NCBI RefSeq assembly: GCF_003386195.1
Contig: NZ_QRDX01000006.1
Location: forward strand, 186,001-250,000
Reading direction: 5' to 3'
Length of the DNA stretch: 64,000 bases
From: Seonamhaeicola aphaedonensis
Lineage (GTDB): Bacteria; Bacteroidota; Bacteroidia; Flavobacteriales; Flavobacteriaceae
The notes under the pieces: generated by a model
Database searches by the model: none
The model's input: only the letters and a program-made list of their open reading frames with translations
What the model was told of the DNA's origin: nothing
Shown: in pieces, positions 17,801 through 26,611 of the stretch
How the letters are laid out: each line of letters begins with the position of its first letter
Numbering within the stretch: the stretch's first letter is position 1
Position numbers and translations under genes: made by a program

Positions 17801-19775
17801 CAACATCATCTAATAAAACATCATTGCCATTGGCTCCAGAAGACCTAGTTCTAATCTCAAGTATGGCTGAGGTGTTTGTTCCCGAAAACCATTCTCCCGC
17901 AATTTGTGTCCAATTTGCTGTTTCAGGTATTGTTATTGGTCCGCCCACTAAAAGTCCGTTTATATATAATTCTATTATCGGGTCTGTTGCATCAAATTCC
18001 TCTCTTACAGGATTGAGTACCCAAACTGAAAATTCATACAACCTATTTTGTACAATACCCTGTGTGATAGTCTGACTGTAAAAAAACGGTAAACTAGCTG
18101 CAGAACTACCATTTATAACCATCATATTTCCAGTACCAGAGGTATGGTCACCAATATTCTTAAAATTTTGATGGCAATTAAATGGATTTCTTTGAATTAA
18201 ATATTCTCCGGCATCTGGCGTAAAACCTCCAAAATTGCAGATTCCTAAAGTATAAGAGGTATTAAAACCTATATTCCCCATTTCAAAATCTCCATTTTCA
18301 ATCAAATTTCCTGTTTCGCTGGCACACTCAATACTGTCTAAAATGCCATCATTGTCATCATCAATATCACAAATATCACTAATCCCATCTCCGTCTGAGT
18401 CTAAATTGCCAGAAAGCATAGGGTCACAAGGATGTTGTGAATTTACATTTAGTGCTGTAGTATAGGTCTCAGAAAAACATAAGTAATCTGTGTGATTGAC
18501 AACCAGATAGTAAATATTACCATCAAAAGTCTGAGGAACATTGATTAGGTTTAGCGTATTTGAAGTAACACCACTATAGTTTGGCGAAAGTTCGGATAAC
18601 GGCATACCTCCTAAATTGGGGTCTCCCAAAAACCACTGATATACAAATCCTGAGGTAGAAGGTGTACTTGAACTATAATCGGGCACGCCTGTATTGAATA
18701 TGCCCGTATCTATTTTATTAAATAAAGTGCTAATAGATGTATTATCTCCTTCTATAATAGAAATGGCATTAGGCGGTGTATTTATAACTGAGATAGTTGT
18801 TGCTGTGGTTTCATCGCCACTGTAGCTATTATAGCCTCCAGTACCCGCAACAACTTGTCCGTTTAAATCAATTCCGGATCCATCTAGTATGCCATCAATA
18901 TTAGTATCTATACCTCCAGATTCAATTACATCATTGCAACCATCATTATCACTATCTAGATCAAATTGATTTGGTATACCATCTTTATCTGTATCACAAA
19001 ATTGAGCAAGTGGACTAAAACGTAAATCATCAATCATATAATCATTACCCCCAATAGTAGCTCCCCGTCTTACCCTTAACTCTATATTAAATGTTGTATT
19101 AGCTGCTGAATTAATTATAACATTAGCTTCTTCCCAAACACCAAATAGTAACCCAGGAGTACCTTCCCATGTTGTATTCAAGACACCATTTACATAAAGT
19201 TGAATAGCACCTCGAAAGTCTGGATTTGGGTCATCACTTCTAGCCCATATCATGTGGGCAAACTCAAGAAGATAATCACTATTGGGCTCTACAGTTCTAT
19301 TAATATTAATAACAGGTAAAAAATCTGACCCTATCCCCGCTTGTATACCAATAATGGTTCCTCCTGTGGTTAAACCTGTGGTATGGTCTGTAACAACTCC
19401 CATAGCACCCATTGGGTCAAAACAGGGATGGTTGGGAGGTGCTATAGTGTAAACGGGATTAGACTGAAACCAAATACTTTGTCCACTACAATTTGTAACA
19501 TTTGTAAACGGAGAAGGGATAGAAAAAGATGTTAAATCAAACTCAAATGTCCCACACTCATTTACGTCTAAAATACCATCATTATCATCATCTAAGTCGC
19601 AGCCATCTGGATACCCATCACCATCATTATCGGCCATATCATCAAAGCCAGGGCATACATCTAAAACATCTAAAACACCATCGCCATCTGAATCCTGACT
19701 ATACATATCTAGCATGCCCGTGCCAAAAAAGACAATTGTGAATAATATTAGTATGTGTAAATTTTTCTTATTCAA
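14889..19775 (-). CDS. large TSP3-repeat protein with T9SS type B sorting domain
   Basis: Secreted or surface-anchored 1628-residue protein. Signal peptide 1-27, ending MYSQ. Clusters of calcium-binding thrombospondin type 3 repeats ([30 protein letters not shown]) occur near residues 28-72, 265-290, 460-485 and 715-810. Between them lie two jelly-roll-like segments (~80-260 and ~490-710, with NGDFEMGN), then repeated Ig-like segments (~870-1540). The C-terminus is a CHU_C/type B sorting domain: [39 protein letters not shown]. It sits between the GH92 cluster and susC. The two jelly-roll segments resemble carbohydrate-binding modules, so an adhesin or glycan-binding role is plausible but unproven. 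It could also be unrelated to glycan use. Confidence 0.82.
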   Translation of the reverse strand: MNKKNLHILILFTIVFFGTGMLDMYSQDSDGDGVLDVLDVCPGFDDMADNDGDGYPDGCDLDDDNDGILDVNECGTFEFDLTSFSIPSPFTNVTNCSGQSIWFQSNPVYTIAPPNHPCFDPMGAMGVVTDHTTGLTTGGTIIGIQAGIGSDFLPVININRTVEPNSDYLLEFAHMIWARSDDPNPDFRGAIQLYVNGVLNTTWEGTPGLLFGVWEEANVIINSAANTTFNIELRVRRGATIGGNDYMIDDLRFSPLAQFCDTDKDGIPNQFDLDSDNDGCNDVIESGGIDTNIDGILDGSGIDLNGQVVAGTGGYNSYSGDETTATTISVINTPPNAISIIEGDNTSISTLFNKIDTGIFNTGVPDYSSSTPSTSGFVYQWFLGDPNLGGMPLSELSPNYSGVTSNTLNLINVPQTFDGNIYYLVVNHTDYLCFSETYTTALNVNSQHPCDPMLSGNLDSDGDGISDICDIDDDNDGILDSIECASETGNLIENGDFEMGNIGFNTSYTLGICNFGGFTPDAGEYLIQRNPFNCHQNFKNIGDHTSGTGNMMVINGSSAASLPFFYSQTITQGIVQNRLYEFSVWVLNPVREEFDATDPIIELYINGLLVGGPITIPETANWTQIAGEWFSGTNTSAILEIRTRSSGANGNDVLLDDVEFFSCTTDSDNDGILDSVDLDSDNDGIPDVVENTGTLVLPSNSDINQNGLDDAYENNTMPIDTDGDSIPDYLDLDSDNDGIFDIEETGQLGILFFDANLDGREDGPYGTNGWTNNAETFPDSNLIGYTPNDLDTDTIFSYLDLDSDGDGCSDVIEAGFSDGNADDLIGDNPVTTNANGLVTNAADGYTVPNSDYLIFAPITIINQPSDTSVCEFSNTTISIVSSDTENYQWELSIDGVNWSVLSDDLTYSGTSSPNLVLSNVTQLLNNIRYRVKLDRNGNACGLYSNEINLTVNILPIANNPTTYMQCDDASNDGQAFFNLTLDQIKEEINPNYLAEGLTFSYYLTQADAQNATNAITTPNNYQGAPGFTPETVWVRTENVNGCFMIVPLMLVVNPSSAALSVYNPTPLYHCDNGLDERDGVATFNLSSIRDDISLNVFSTINVSVHFYESQVDAELETNEIPDISNHQNFNSPNSQSIWVRVKSDLGNNCLGLQELTDLLIVEALPIANPVTFSSQCDYDTNDTVLSYPFDASNLEADILNGQDPMSVTITYFDDTGNLLLYADGTPVISPIQPTFLTENQTITVRVTNNSTNDPDGACYDETNVEFIIDEQPIIANVVPPQEVCDGDSGDIDDDGYFLFDTSGFLATILGSQTNMEIYFDYVDENGNLITDSPTLPNPLNSANQTINVVVVNPINTSCFANTTIDLIVNPLPEFEIDSEHIVCTSDPTFTVELDPVEASVIETFTYEWRWTSLDGSAVNQLLPDTTPTISVSIPGTYHVTLTKTDGTSCSRTRDIFVNASEIATINQDDITVVDFTENDNTVTINTTNLGQGNYEYALVEENSNFIVYQDEPEFTNVRPGFYTIYVNDKDGCGVVTLNISVLGYMKFFTPNNDGFNDFWQIIGVSASFQANSRILVFDRYGKLLKQISSLQDGWDGTFNGNMMPTDDYWFKVFLEDGRVYSGHFTLKR

Positions 19776-19831
19776 ATTGGTTCTTACTTATAATCGCTTT
19801 TCCAACTAAAGCGAAAGCCAATGAGCAAAAT

Positions 19832-22087
19832 TTATTTTGAACTTGTAATAGCGTGATGAGTTATAAAATGGTTTTTATAAATCTCCTTATTAACTTTAAT
19901 TTTTTTACCCTCTGATGTCGATTCTTTAGATAATATTAATCTATTGTTCTTGTAGTAGATATTGTTTAAATGAATGGTAACCTTATCAAATTTTGATGGA
20001 AAAATAGCATAGCTAGGTTCAGCAGGGGAAATTGGGTAAATACCCATCATAGAAAATACCGCCCATGCGCTCATGGTGCCAGTATCGTCGTTTCCTGGCA
20101 AGCCATCTGGGGTGTTTTTAAAATAGGTGTTTAAAAGTTGTTGTACCAATGCATCTGTTTTGTGTTCTTTGCCTTTTATGTATTTAAACAAAAACGGATA
20201 CCCTATATCGGGTTCGTTAGCCATATCAAATTGATTTTTTTTAAACACATTTTCCAATTGATTGGTAAACGTATCATCTCCTCCCATAAGCTCAATCAAA
20301 CCCTCAGTATCATGAGAAACCATAAAGGTGTATTGCCACGCATTACCTTCTATAAAGCCAACGTTTTCAACAAAATTTGCTCCGTATTCTGGATTGTATG
20401 GTGTTAACCAACTGCCATCTTCATTCTTGGGTCTTAATAATTTGAATTCATCACTGTAAAGATTCCTGTAGGATATGGCTCTTTTAGAAAACAGTTCATA
20501 ATCTTCTTGTTTACCTAAAGCTTTAGCCAATTGGGCTATAGCAAAATCTGAAATATTATATTCTTGGGTTGTAGAAACAGAACCACTATGTACGGTGCTT
20601 GTTGTAAGATACCCTTTTTCAATGTAGTCTTTCAATCCTGGCCTTAAAGGATTATTCTCAATTTGTGTGGCGCTCTTTTTCATAGCCTCATAGGCCTTTT
20701 CTACATCAAAGTCCCTAATCCCCTTTAAGTATGTATCTGCAATAATAATTCCTGCAGGGTCGCCTACCATGGTAGTGGTTTCTGTAGCGTTAAGTTCCCA
20801 TTTGGGTAACCATCCAGATTCATCGTAAATCTGCAACATACTTTTCACCATATTGGATTGTTGCTCTGGATATACCAAACTCATTAACTGGTGTAAATTT
20901 CTGTAAGTATCCCAAAAAGAAAAGGTGGTGTAACGTGTGCCATCGGTTTTTAAGGTTTCACGAGTTTTCATTTTTGGGTATTCGCCATTGCTATCGTTTA
21001 AGGTATTTGGGTGGATTAACGTGTGGTATAAAGCCGTATAAAAAATAGTTTTGTCATCCTCTGTACCACCTTCAACTTCTATTCTAGATAAATGTTGGTT
21101 CCAATCTGCTTTTGTATCAACTAAAATGTCGTTAAATGTTTTGTTTGATGTTTCCTTTTCTAAGTTTTCTCTGGCATTTTCGATACTTACATAAGATACG
21201 CCAATTTTCATTTCAACCACTGTAGGTGTTTTGAAGTCATAACGCATATAGGCTCCAATACTATCGCCAACGACTTCTTTAGTATAATTTTCTTTGATGC
21301 GATACTTTCCGTTATAGCCCATCCATTTACCTTCTACACCATCATAAGTTCTTGGGGTTTTCCAAACACCAAATGTATCTGCAGGTCTAGAAAAACGTGC
21401 TACAAAATACACAGGATAAGCCTCTTCGGGTTTGTAATAGCAAAATGAACCCACAGAGCGCATGCCTTCAATTTCATTGGGTGATACCACATTTACCATA
21501 GCACCTTCTTCGTTCGTTAAACCCAAACCTAAATTTAAAAGTATATTAGCTTTTCCTTCTGGGAAATGGTATTTGCTCACGCCAACTCGTGTAGTGGCTG
21601 TGGCTTCAACTTTAATATTGTATTTATCGAGTGTGTTGGTGTAATACCCAACAGTGGCTGATTCTTTTGTATAGGTTGAACCATAATTTAAGTGATTGGT
21701 CTCCACATCTCCTGTGGTTGGCATTGCTAAAATAACTCCTAAATCAGGACATCCAACACCACTAAGATTGACATGGCTAAAACCTGTTAAAAACGTGTTT
21801 TCGTGAATATATGGCGTGGATAACCATCGGCTGTCTTTTTCTAAAGGCAAATTTTTGGGGCCAGCGACATTAAAGGGCGATACGTTTGCCATTCCTCTTA
21901 CTGCAATGGGACCAGGATTGGTGGTTCCAAAATTTGAAGTACCAATAAATGGATTGACAAATTGCGTAAAATCTTTTGATATTGTTGTAGTCTCCTGCTC
22001 TATATCTTCTTTTGGCACATCTTTACAACCTACTAGTAAAACCAATAGAAATATTAACAGATTATAAGGTAATTTAGTATGTGCCAT
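19832..22087 (-). CDS. GH92 alpha-mannosidase lipoprotein (copy A)
   Basis: Calcium-dependent exo-acting alpha-mannosidase of family GH92, 751 residues with lipobox LLVGC. Family motifs: FVNPFIGTSNFGTTNPG near residue 43, FSFWDTYRNLH near residue 385, EGNAWQYTFMVSHD near residue 590 (region of the catalytic acid Glu) and GNDDTGTMSAWAVFSMMGIYP near residue 680 (region of the catalytic base Asp). Where copies C and D have HGNEPSHH, this copy has ANEPDIGYPF, so it probably cuts a different linkage, perhaps alpha-1,3 rather than alpha-1,2. It lies 6 bases downstream of copy B. Family firm, linkage inferred. Confidence 0.93.
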   Translation of the reverse strand: MAHTKLPYNLLIFLLVLLVGCKDVPKEDIEQETTTISKDFTQFVNPFIGTSNFGTTNPGPIAVRGMANVSPFNVAGPKNLPLEKDSRWLSTPYIHENTFLTGFSHVNLSGVGCPDLGVILAMPTTGDVETNHLNYGSTYTKESATVGYYTNTLDKYNIKVEATATTRVGVSKYHFPEGKANILLNLGLGLTNEEGAMVNVVSPNEIEGMRSVGSFCYYKPEEAYPVYFVARFSRPADTFGVWKTPRTYDGVEGKWMGYNGKYRIKENYTKEVVGDSIGAYMRYDFKTPTVVEMKIGVSYVSIENARENLEKETSNKTFNDILVDTKADWNQHLSRIEVEGGTEDDKTIFYTALYHTLIHPNTLNDSNGEYPKMKTRETLKTDGTRYTTFSFWDTYRNLHQLMSLVYPEQQSNMVKSMLQIYDESGWLPKWELNATETTTMVGDPAGIIIADTYLKGIRDFDVEKAYEAMKKSATQIENNPLRPGLKDYIEKGYLTTSTVHSGSVSTTQEYNISDFAIAQLAKALGKQEDYELFSKRAISYRNLYSDEFKLLRPKNEDGSWLTPYNPEYGANFVENVGFIEGNAWQYTFMVSHDTEGLIELMGGDDTFTNQLENVFKKNQFDMANEPDIGYPFLFKYIKGKEHKTDALVQQLLNTYFKNTPDGLPGNDDTGTMSAWAVFSMMGIYPISPAEPSYAIFPSKFDKVTIHLNNIYYKNNRLILSKESTSEGKKIKVNKEIYKNHFITHHAITSSK

Positions 22088-22093
22088 AGTGTT

Positions 22094-24427
22094 CTACTTT
22101 TTTGTTAGACTCAGAGAATAAGGTACCGCCTCATTAGTACTAGCCCAAGTTTTATTTGGGGTTGCACTCATATCAAAGGTTAATGTCCCTCCTTCTTTTA
22201 GTGTTTCAAAATTCAAAAACGTTTTATTGTGAGCTTCTCCGTTTAGGGATGCTCCGTTTATGTAAACATTATCTTTTGAATTTTCTGGCGCAGAAATTAC
22301 CAAGGTGTTTCCGTTTTCAAAATTAATCGTTGCCTTTTTAAAGAGCGGACTTCCAATAACATACTGGTTTACAGCTGGTGTTACGGGGTAAAACCCTAAA
22401 GCGCTAAACACGTACCATGCTGATGTTTGTCCGTTATCCTCATCCCCGCAATAACCATCTGGTGTAGCAGAATACAATTTGGTTAATACTTCACGCACTT
22501 TTTCTTGTGCCTTGTATGATGTATTCGCATAATTATACAAATAAATCATATGTTGAATGGGTTGATTGCCATGGGCATAGTTACCCATATTCATGATTTG
22601 CATTTCCCTGATTTCGTGAATGGTAAACCCGTAGTAAGAGTCGTCAAAATCTGGAGGCATATTAAATACCTCATCCAATTTATTCTCAAAGGCTTTTTTC
22701 CCTCCCATAAGTTCCATGAGCCCGTTGATATCATGAAAAACAGACCATGTGTAGTGCAAACTATTGCCTTCTGTAAAAGCATCGCCCCATTTTAGCGGAT
22801 TAAACGGACTTTGAAATGTACCGTCTTCATTTTTACCTCGCATCCATTTGGTTTCTGGGTCGAATAAATTTTTGTAATTCAGCGAGCGCTTGTAAAACGT
22901 TTCTGCTATATCTTTTTTGCCTAATTTATCTGCCATTTGGGCTATGGTAAAATCGGCATAGGCATATTCTAAAGTTCGGGCCGCATTTTCTTTAATACCA
23001 ACATCATAAGGCACATAGCCCAATTTATTGTAATATTCAATGCCCTCACGTCCCACAGATTTAAGGGTATTACCTCCATTTGAAGCTGGCCTACCTTCTG
23101 AAGTCGTAGCGTTTTTCAGCATCGCTTCTAGCAATACACCGGCATCCGTCATATCAACACCTTTTAAGAAGGCATCTGCAATATTTGGTGCCGAATTAGA
23201 GCCCACCATACAATCCCTGTGTCCTGGACTTGCCCATTCTGGTAACCAGCCAGATTCTTTATAGGTATTGGCCAATCCTTCCATAATTTGCGCATTCAGT
23301 TCTGGATACATCAAATTGAAAAAGGGAAACACTGCCCTAAACGTATCCCAAAAGCCATTATCTGTAAACATATAACCAGGCAACACTTCACCATTATATG
23401 GGCTGTAATGAACAGTTTGATTTTGTGCATCAAATTCATGTAATTTTCTTGGAAACAGTAACACTCTATAGAGACAAGAATAAAAAGTGCGGATGTTATC
23501 AATATTATCATCTTCAATTTTAATTCTACCCAGTTGCTTTTCCCAAGCGTTTTTGGCCTTTGCTTTTGTAGTTTCAAAACTATCAGCACCAATTTCCCTA
23601 TCTAGGTTGAGTTTGGCCTGCTCTAAACTTATAAATGACGACGCTACCTTTACATGCACAGTTTCCCCACGTTTTGTTTTAAAACCGACTATGGCGCCAA
23701 CATGGTCGCCCTCACTTTCTTTACTATTTTCTGAAAGTGTCCAGTTGTCGCCCCAGGTGTGGGTAAGTTGAAAATCCTTATCGAATTCCGCTACAAAATA
23801 ATTATGAAAATTATCTGGCACACCACCGCTATTATTTCGGCAGTAACCAATAATTTTACGTTCTTCAGGTATGATTTTTACCATGGATCCTTTAAAGAAT
23901 CCATCTAATAAAATATAAGATTGGTTTTCTGGAAAGGTAAACTGAAAATGTGCAGCACGGTCTGTTGGTGTTACTTCGGCAGTAACATCATAATCTGCTA
24001 AATACACACTATAATGATGCGGTTTTACAGTCTCTGCTTTATGAGAAAACCATGATTGACGCTCGTCTTCTTGAAATTTCAAGTCGCCAGTTACAGCCAT
24101 TAATGAAAATGCGGCGTAGTCGTTTATCCACGGACTAGGTTGGTGGGTTTGTTTAATCCCTCGAATCTTGTTTTCATCGTACTTGTATGTCCAACCATCT
24201 CCCATTTTAGAAGTCATGGGTGTCCAAAAATTCATGCCCCAAGGGGTGGCAATGGCTGGATAAGTATTTCCATTAGACAATTCAAAAGAAGAATCTGTAC
24301 CCATTAACGGATTTACAAAATCAACAAGATTATTATCTGATAATACCAAACTGTATACCTCCTCTTTTTTCTCTTTAGTACTACAGGATATTAAAATAAA
24401 GATTGCTATATATAATACTTTTCTCAT
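22094..24427 (-). CDS. GH92 alpha-mannosidase lipoprotein (copy B)
   Basis: GH92 exo-alpha-mannosidase, 777 residues with a lipoprotein signal (FILISCSTKE). Motifs are FVNPLMGTDSSFELSNGNTYP split over residues ~36-57, DNGFWDTFRAVFP, EGNSLHYTWSVFHD and GDEDNGQTSAWYVFSALGFYP. It is the most divergent of the four: the first motif has an insertion, and the acceptor-site motif is HGNQPIQHMIY instead of HGNEPSHH. The Glu-to-Gln change suggests a distinct acceptor, for example alpha-1,6-linked mannose or a branched core. It is tightly spaced with the GH99 gene upstream (16 bases) and copy A downstream. Confidence 0.92.
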   Translation of the reverse strand: MRKVLYIAIFILISCSTKEKKEEVYSLVLSDNNLVDFVNPLMGTDSSFELSNGNTYPAIATPWGMNFWTPMTSKMGDGWTYKYDENKIRGIKQTHQPSPWINDYAAFSLMAVTGDLKFQEDERQSWFSHKAETVKPHHYSVYLADYDVTAEVTPTDRAAHFQFTFPENQSYILLDGFFKGSMVKIIPEERKIIGYCRNNSGGVPDNFHNYFVAEFDKDFQLTHTWGDNWTLSENSKESEGDHVGAIVGFKTKRGETVHVKVASSFISLEQAKLNLDREIGADSFETTKAKAKNAWEKQLGRIKIEDDNIDNIRTFYSCLYRVLLFPRKLHEFDAQNQTVHYSPYNGEVLPGYMFTDNGFWDTFRAVFPFFNLMYPELNAQIMEGLANTYKESGWLPEWASPGHRDCMVGSNSAPNIADAFLKGVDMTDAGVLLEAMLKNATTSEGRPASNGGNTLKSVGREGIEYYNKLGYVPYDVGIKENAARTLEYAYADFTIAQMADKLGKKDIAETFYKRSLNYKNLFDPETKWMRGKNEDGTFQSPFNPLKWGDAFTEGNSLHYTWSVFHDINGLMELMGGKKAFENKLDEVFNMPPDFDDSYYGFTIHEIREMQIMNMGNYAHGNQPIQHMIYLYNYANTSYKAQEKVREVLTKLYSATPDGYCGDEDNGQTSAWYVFSALGFYPVTPAVNQYVIGSPLFKKATINFENGNTLVISAPENSKDNVYINGASLNGEAHNKTFLNFETLKEGGTLTFDMSATPNKTWASTNEAVPYSLSLTKK

Positions 24428-24443
24428 TCTTATTTAATTGTTT

Positions 24444-25547
24444 CTATTTGGTTTTATTTTGATATTCTGAAATTAAATTCTTGGTAAGGTTGATGTAATA
24501 ATCTGGGGTTTCATCATAATCCTCATAGGTAAAATCTAAAATACGCTTGGGTATCGCAGGCTCAATTTGAGTACCTTCATGCCATTCGTTAAAAGAAGTT
24601 ATAGATATAAACTCAGTATTTTGGGCTATGGCCTTCCTAAACATGTCTTTGTAGTAGCTTCCATTATTGCGATGCTTTGTGTTTTCATCGTTCCACGGAC
24701 GAATTCTTGTATCTAGATAACCAGGTCCTACAGATGGAATAAACAACAATCTATTTGTCTTGGCAAATTTTGAAAGATAAGACCAATTTGCGGTGGTACT
24801 TCCATATACAAAACCATCACTAGCAAAGTAGGTGTAAAACCCATCAAAACCAGAATCTGTAAAGAAATCTTCTTCGTTTTCATGAACCCATAACCCTATA
24901 AAAACACCATCATTTTTTGTATTTCTTATACTTATCTTACCATTTGTTTCGAGTAGACTACTCCATGCACTCTTATCTAATTTATAGCTATCATAAACAT
25001 AAAATAAAGGCTTTCCTTGAATTCTAAAAATAGAGCTATGTTTTCCATAACTCATATTCAAATAATTTATTGCGTCTTTAAATGCTTCTATGGTTTTGTA
25101 AAATGGTTCTATATGAAATGCTATTTTAATGTTGTACTTTTCTGCTAGTTCAAGATATATTAACATTGATTTATCCTCAAAACTATCTTTACCCCACCAG
25201 GACATCACGCAAACCCCCACACCTGCTTCTTTAATAAGCTTAAAATGTTCTGAAATAACATCTTTATCATTAGAGCTATAGCATCCCAGTTGTGGATAGA
25301 AATTGGCTCCAATATCATCTCCACCCAAAAACCCTTTTATATTATTCCATGTAGAGTCTGACCAATGTGGCATTACCTCGTGTGCCCAATGCCTATATTC
25401 ACCATCTTTTTTTTGGGAACCATACCAGTTGTAATAAAAGATATGTGCATTATTAAAAACCTCACTTTCCTGAACGTCCTCTTTATTTTGCTTACATGAA
25501 GTTGCAAGAAAAATAAAGAAGACGAATAAGGGTAATGGCAATTTCAT
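24444..25547 (-). CDS. GH99 endo-alpha-1,2-mannosidase
   Basis: Cuts internal alpha-1,2-mannosidic links: in bacteria, Glc/Man-alpha-1,3-Man from glucosylated or high-mannose N-glycans or branches of yeast mannan. 367 residues, lipobox region LATSC. A TIM barrel with FYYNWYGS near residue 37, YPQLGCYSS near residue 84, VMSWWGKDS near residue 114 and FHIEPFY near residue 144. The catalytic pair of GH99 lies in SFNEWHEGTQIEPA; Glu321 and Glu324 match the two Glu residues of the characterised enzymes (EWHE spacing). It sits between manA and GH92 copy B in the operon. An endo-acting enzyme beside four exo-GH92 enzymes fits stepwise trimming of capped glycans. Confidence 0.94.
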   Translation of the reverse strand: MKLPLPLFVFFIFLATSCKQNKEDVQESEVFNNAHIFYYNWYGSQKKDGEYRHWAHEVMPHWSDSTWNNIKGFLGGDDIGANFYPQLGCYSSNDKDVISEHFKLIKEAGVGVCVMSWWGKDSFEDKSMLIYLELAEKYNIKIAFHIEPFYKTIEAFKDAINYLNMSYGKHSSIFRIQGKPLFYVYDSYKLDKSAWSSLLETNGKISIRNTKNDGVFIGLWVHENEEDFFTDSGFDGFYTYFASDGFVYGSTTANWSYLSKFAKTNRLLFIPSVGPGYLDTRIRPWNDENTKHRNNGSYYKDMFRKAIAQNTEFISITSFNEWHEGTQIEPAIPKRILDFTYEDYDETPDYYINLTKNLISEYQNKTK

Positions 25548-25553
25548 ATCTAA

Positions 25554-26528
25554 TTATTGGTAATATACTTCTAGTATTTTAGAGCCTTCAGATTGTAGTT
25601 TAAGAGTCTTTAAATTTGCTGGCACTAAAATGGTTTCTCCTGTTTTTAGGCTGTATTCAGTGCCATCACGATGAATACTCAAACTACCTTCCACGCAGAT
25701 GTAAATTACAAACGAATCTATATTGCTGTAATCCATAGTCATTTCGCCATCTGTAGCTATTATGTTGGTTTTAAAATATGGTGAATGCAGCAAGGTGTTT
25801 GAGGCATTCTTTTTTAATTTATAGTCTGATTTATAAGAATCATACACCGCATAATCAATTACATCAATTGCTAAATCATTATGAAGCTCTCGTTTAGCTC
25901 CTGTTTTGGCATCCACTCGGTCATAATCGTAAATTCTATAAGTAATATCAGACGTTTGTTGAATTTCTGCCAACATCACGCCTGCACCTATGGCATGAAC
26001 TCTTCCTGTTGGGATATAAAACGTATCGCCGGGTTTTACGTTTTCATGATGCATGACTTCTAAAATAGTGCTACTGTCTAAATGCGCTTTATATTCTTCT
26101 TGTGTGATTTCTTTATCAAAACCAACAATTAATTCTGCGTCATCATCAGCTTCCATAACATACCACATTTCGTTTTTTCCAAAGGAATTGTGCCGTTCTT
26201 TGGCTATGTCGTTACTTGGATGTACTTGAATGGATAGTGGCGTTTTGGCATCAATAAATTTGATAAGTAATGGAAAGGTATCTCCAAATTTTTGGTATAC
26301 AGTATTCCCAACAATATCACCTTTAAACGCGCTAATAAGTTGCTGAAGAGTTTTGCCTTTTAAGCCACCATCAGCCACCAAGGTTTCATCGTTTTCAACG
26401 CCTGAAATCTCCCAGGACTCCCCAATATTGGTTTCATTATAATCTTTGTTTAGTACTGTTTTAAGTTTTTCGCCACCCCATATTCTATACTTAAAAAGTG
26501 GCGTGAATTTTAGTGGATATAAATCCAT
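25554..26528 (-). CDS. manA: mannose-6-phosphate isomerase, class I
   Basis: Cytoplasmic zinc enzyme converting mannose-6-phosphate to fructose-6-phosphate. 324 residues, the short bacterial type. Motifs: LKFTPLFKYRIWGGEKL at the N-terminus, LSIQVHPSND (QxHP metal ligands) near residue 98, NEMWYVMEADDDAEL (Glu ligand), and FYIPTGRVHAIGAGVMLAEIQQTSD with the last metal-binding His and Glu. There is an 83-base gap before it, the longest inside this - strand gene series except that before susC, so a promoter there is possible. The locus also has an isomerase domain in the fusion at 2209-3993. Confidence 0.95.
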   Translation of the reverse strand: MDLYPLKFTPLFKYRIWGGEKLKTVLNKDYNETNIGESWEISGVENDETLVADGGLKGKTLQQLISAFKGDIVGNTVYQKFGDTFPLLIKFIDAKTPLSIQVHPSNDIAKERHNSFGKNEMWYVMEADDDAELIVGFDKEITQEEYKAHLDSSTILEVMHHENVKPGDTFYIPTGRVHAIGAGVMLAEIQQTSDITYRIYDYDRVDAKTGAKRELHNDLAIDVIDYAVYDSYKSDYKLKKNASNTLLHSPYFKTNIIATDGEMTMDYSNIDSFVIYICVEGSLSIHRDGTEYSLKTGETILVPANLKTLKLQSEGSKILEVYYQ

Positions 26529-26611
26529 AAATATAAATGTATTAGTTAAACGTTTTGCTTAGTAAAAATAATTATAATGTACTAGACTACACATGGATCT
26601 TTAATGCATTA

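Noticed and set aside
17677-18075. A long open frame on the + strand inside the TSP3-repeat gene
   Set aside because: It is opposite a much longer gene with clear domains, has no recognisable motif and reflects the biased codons of the repeats.
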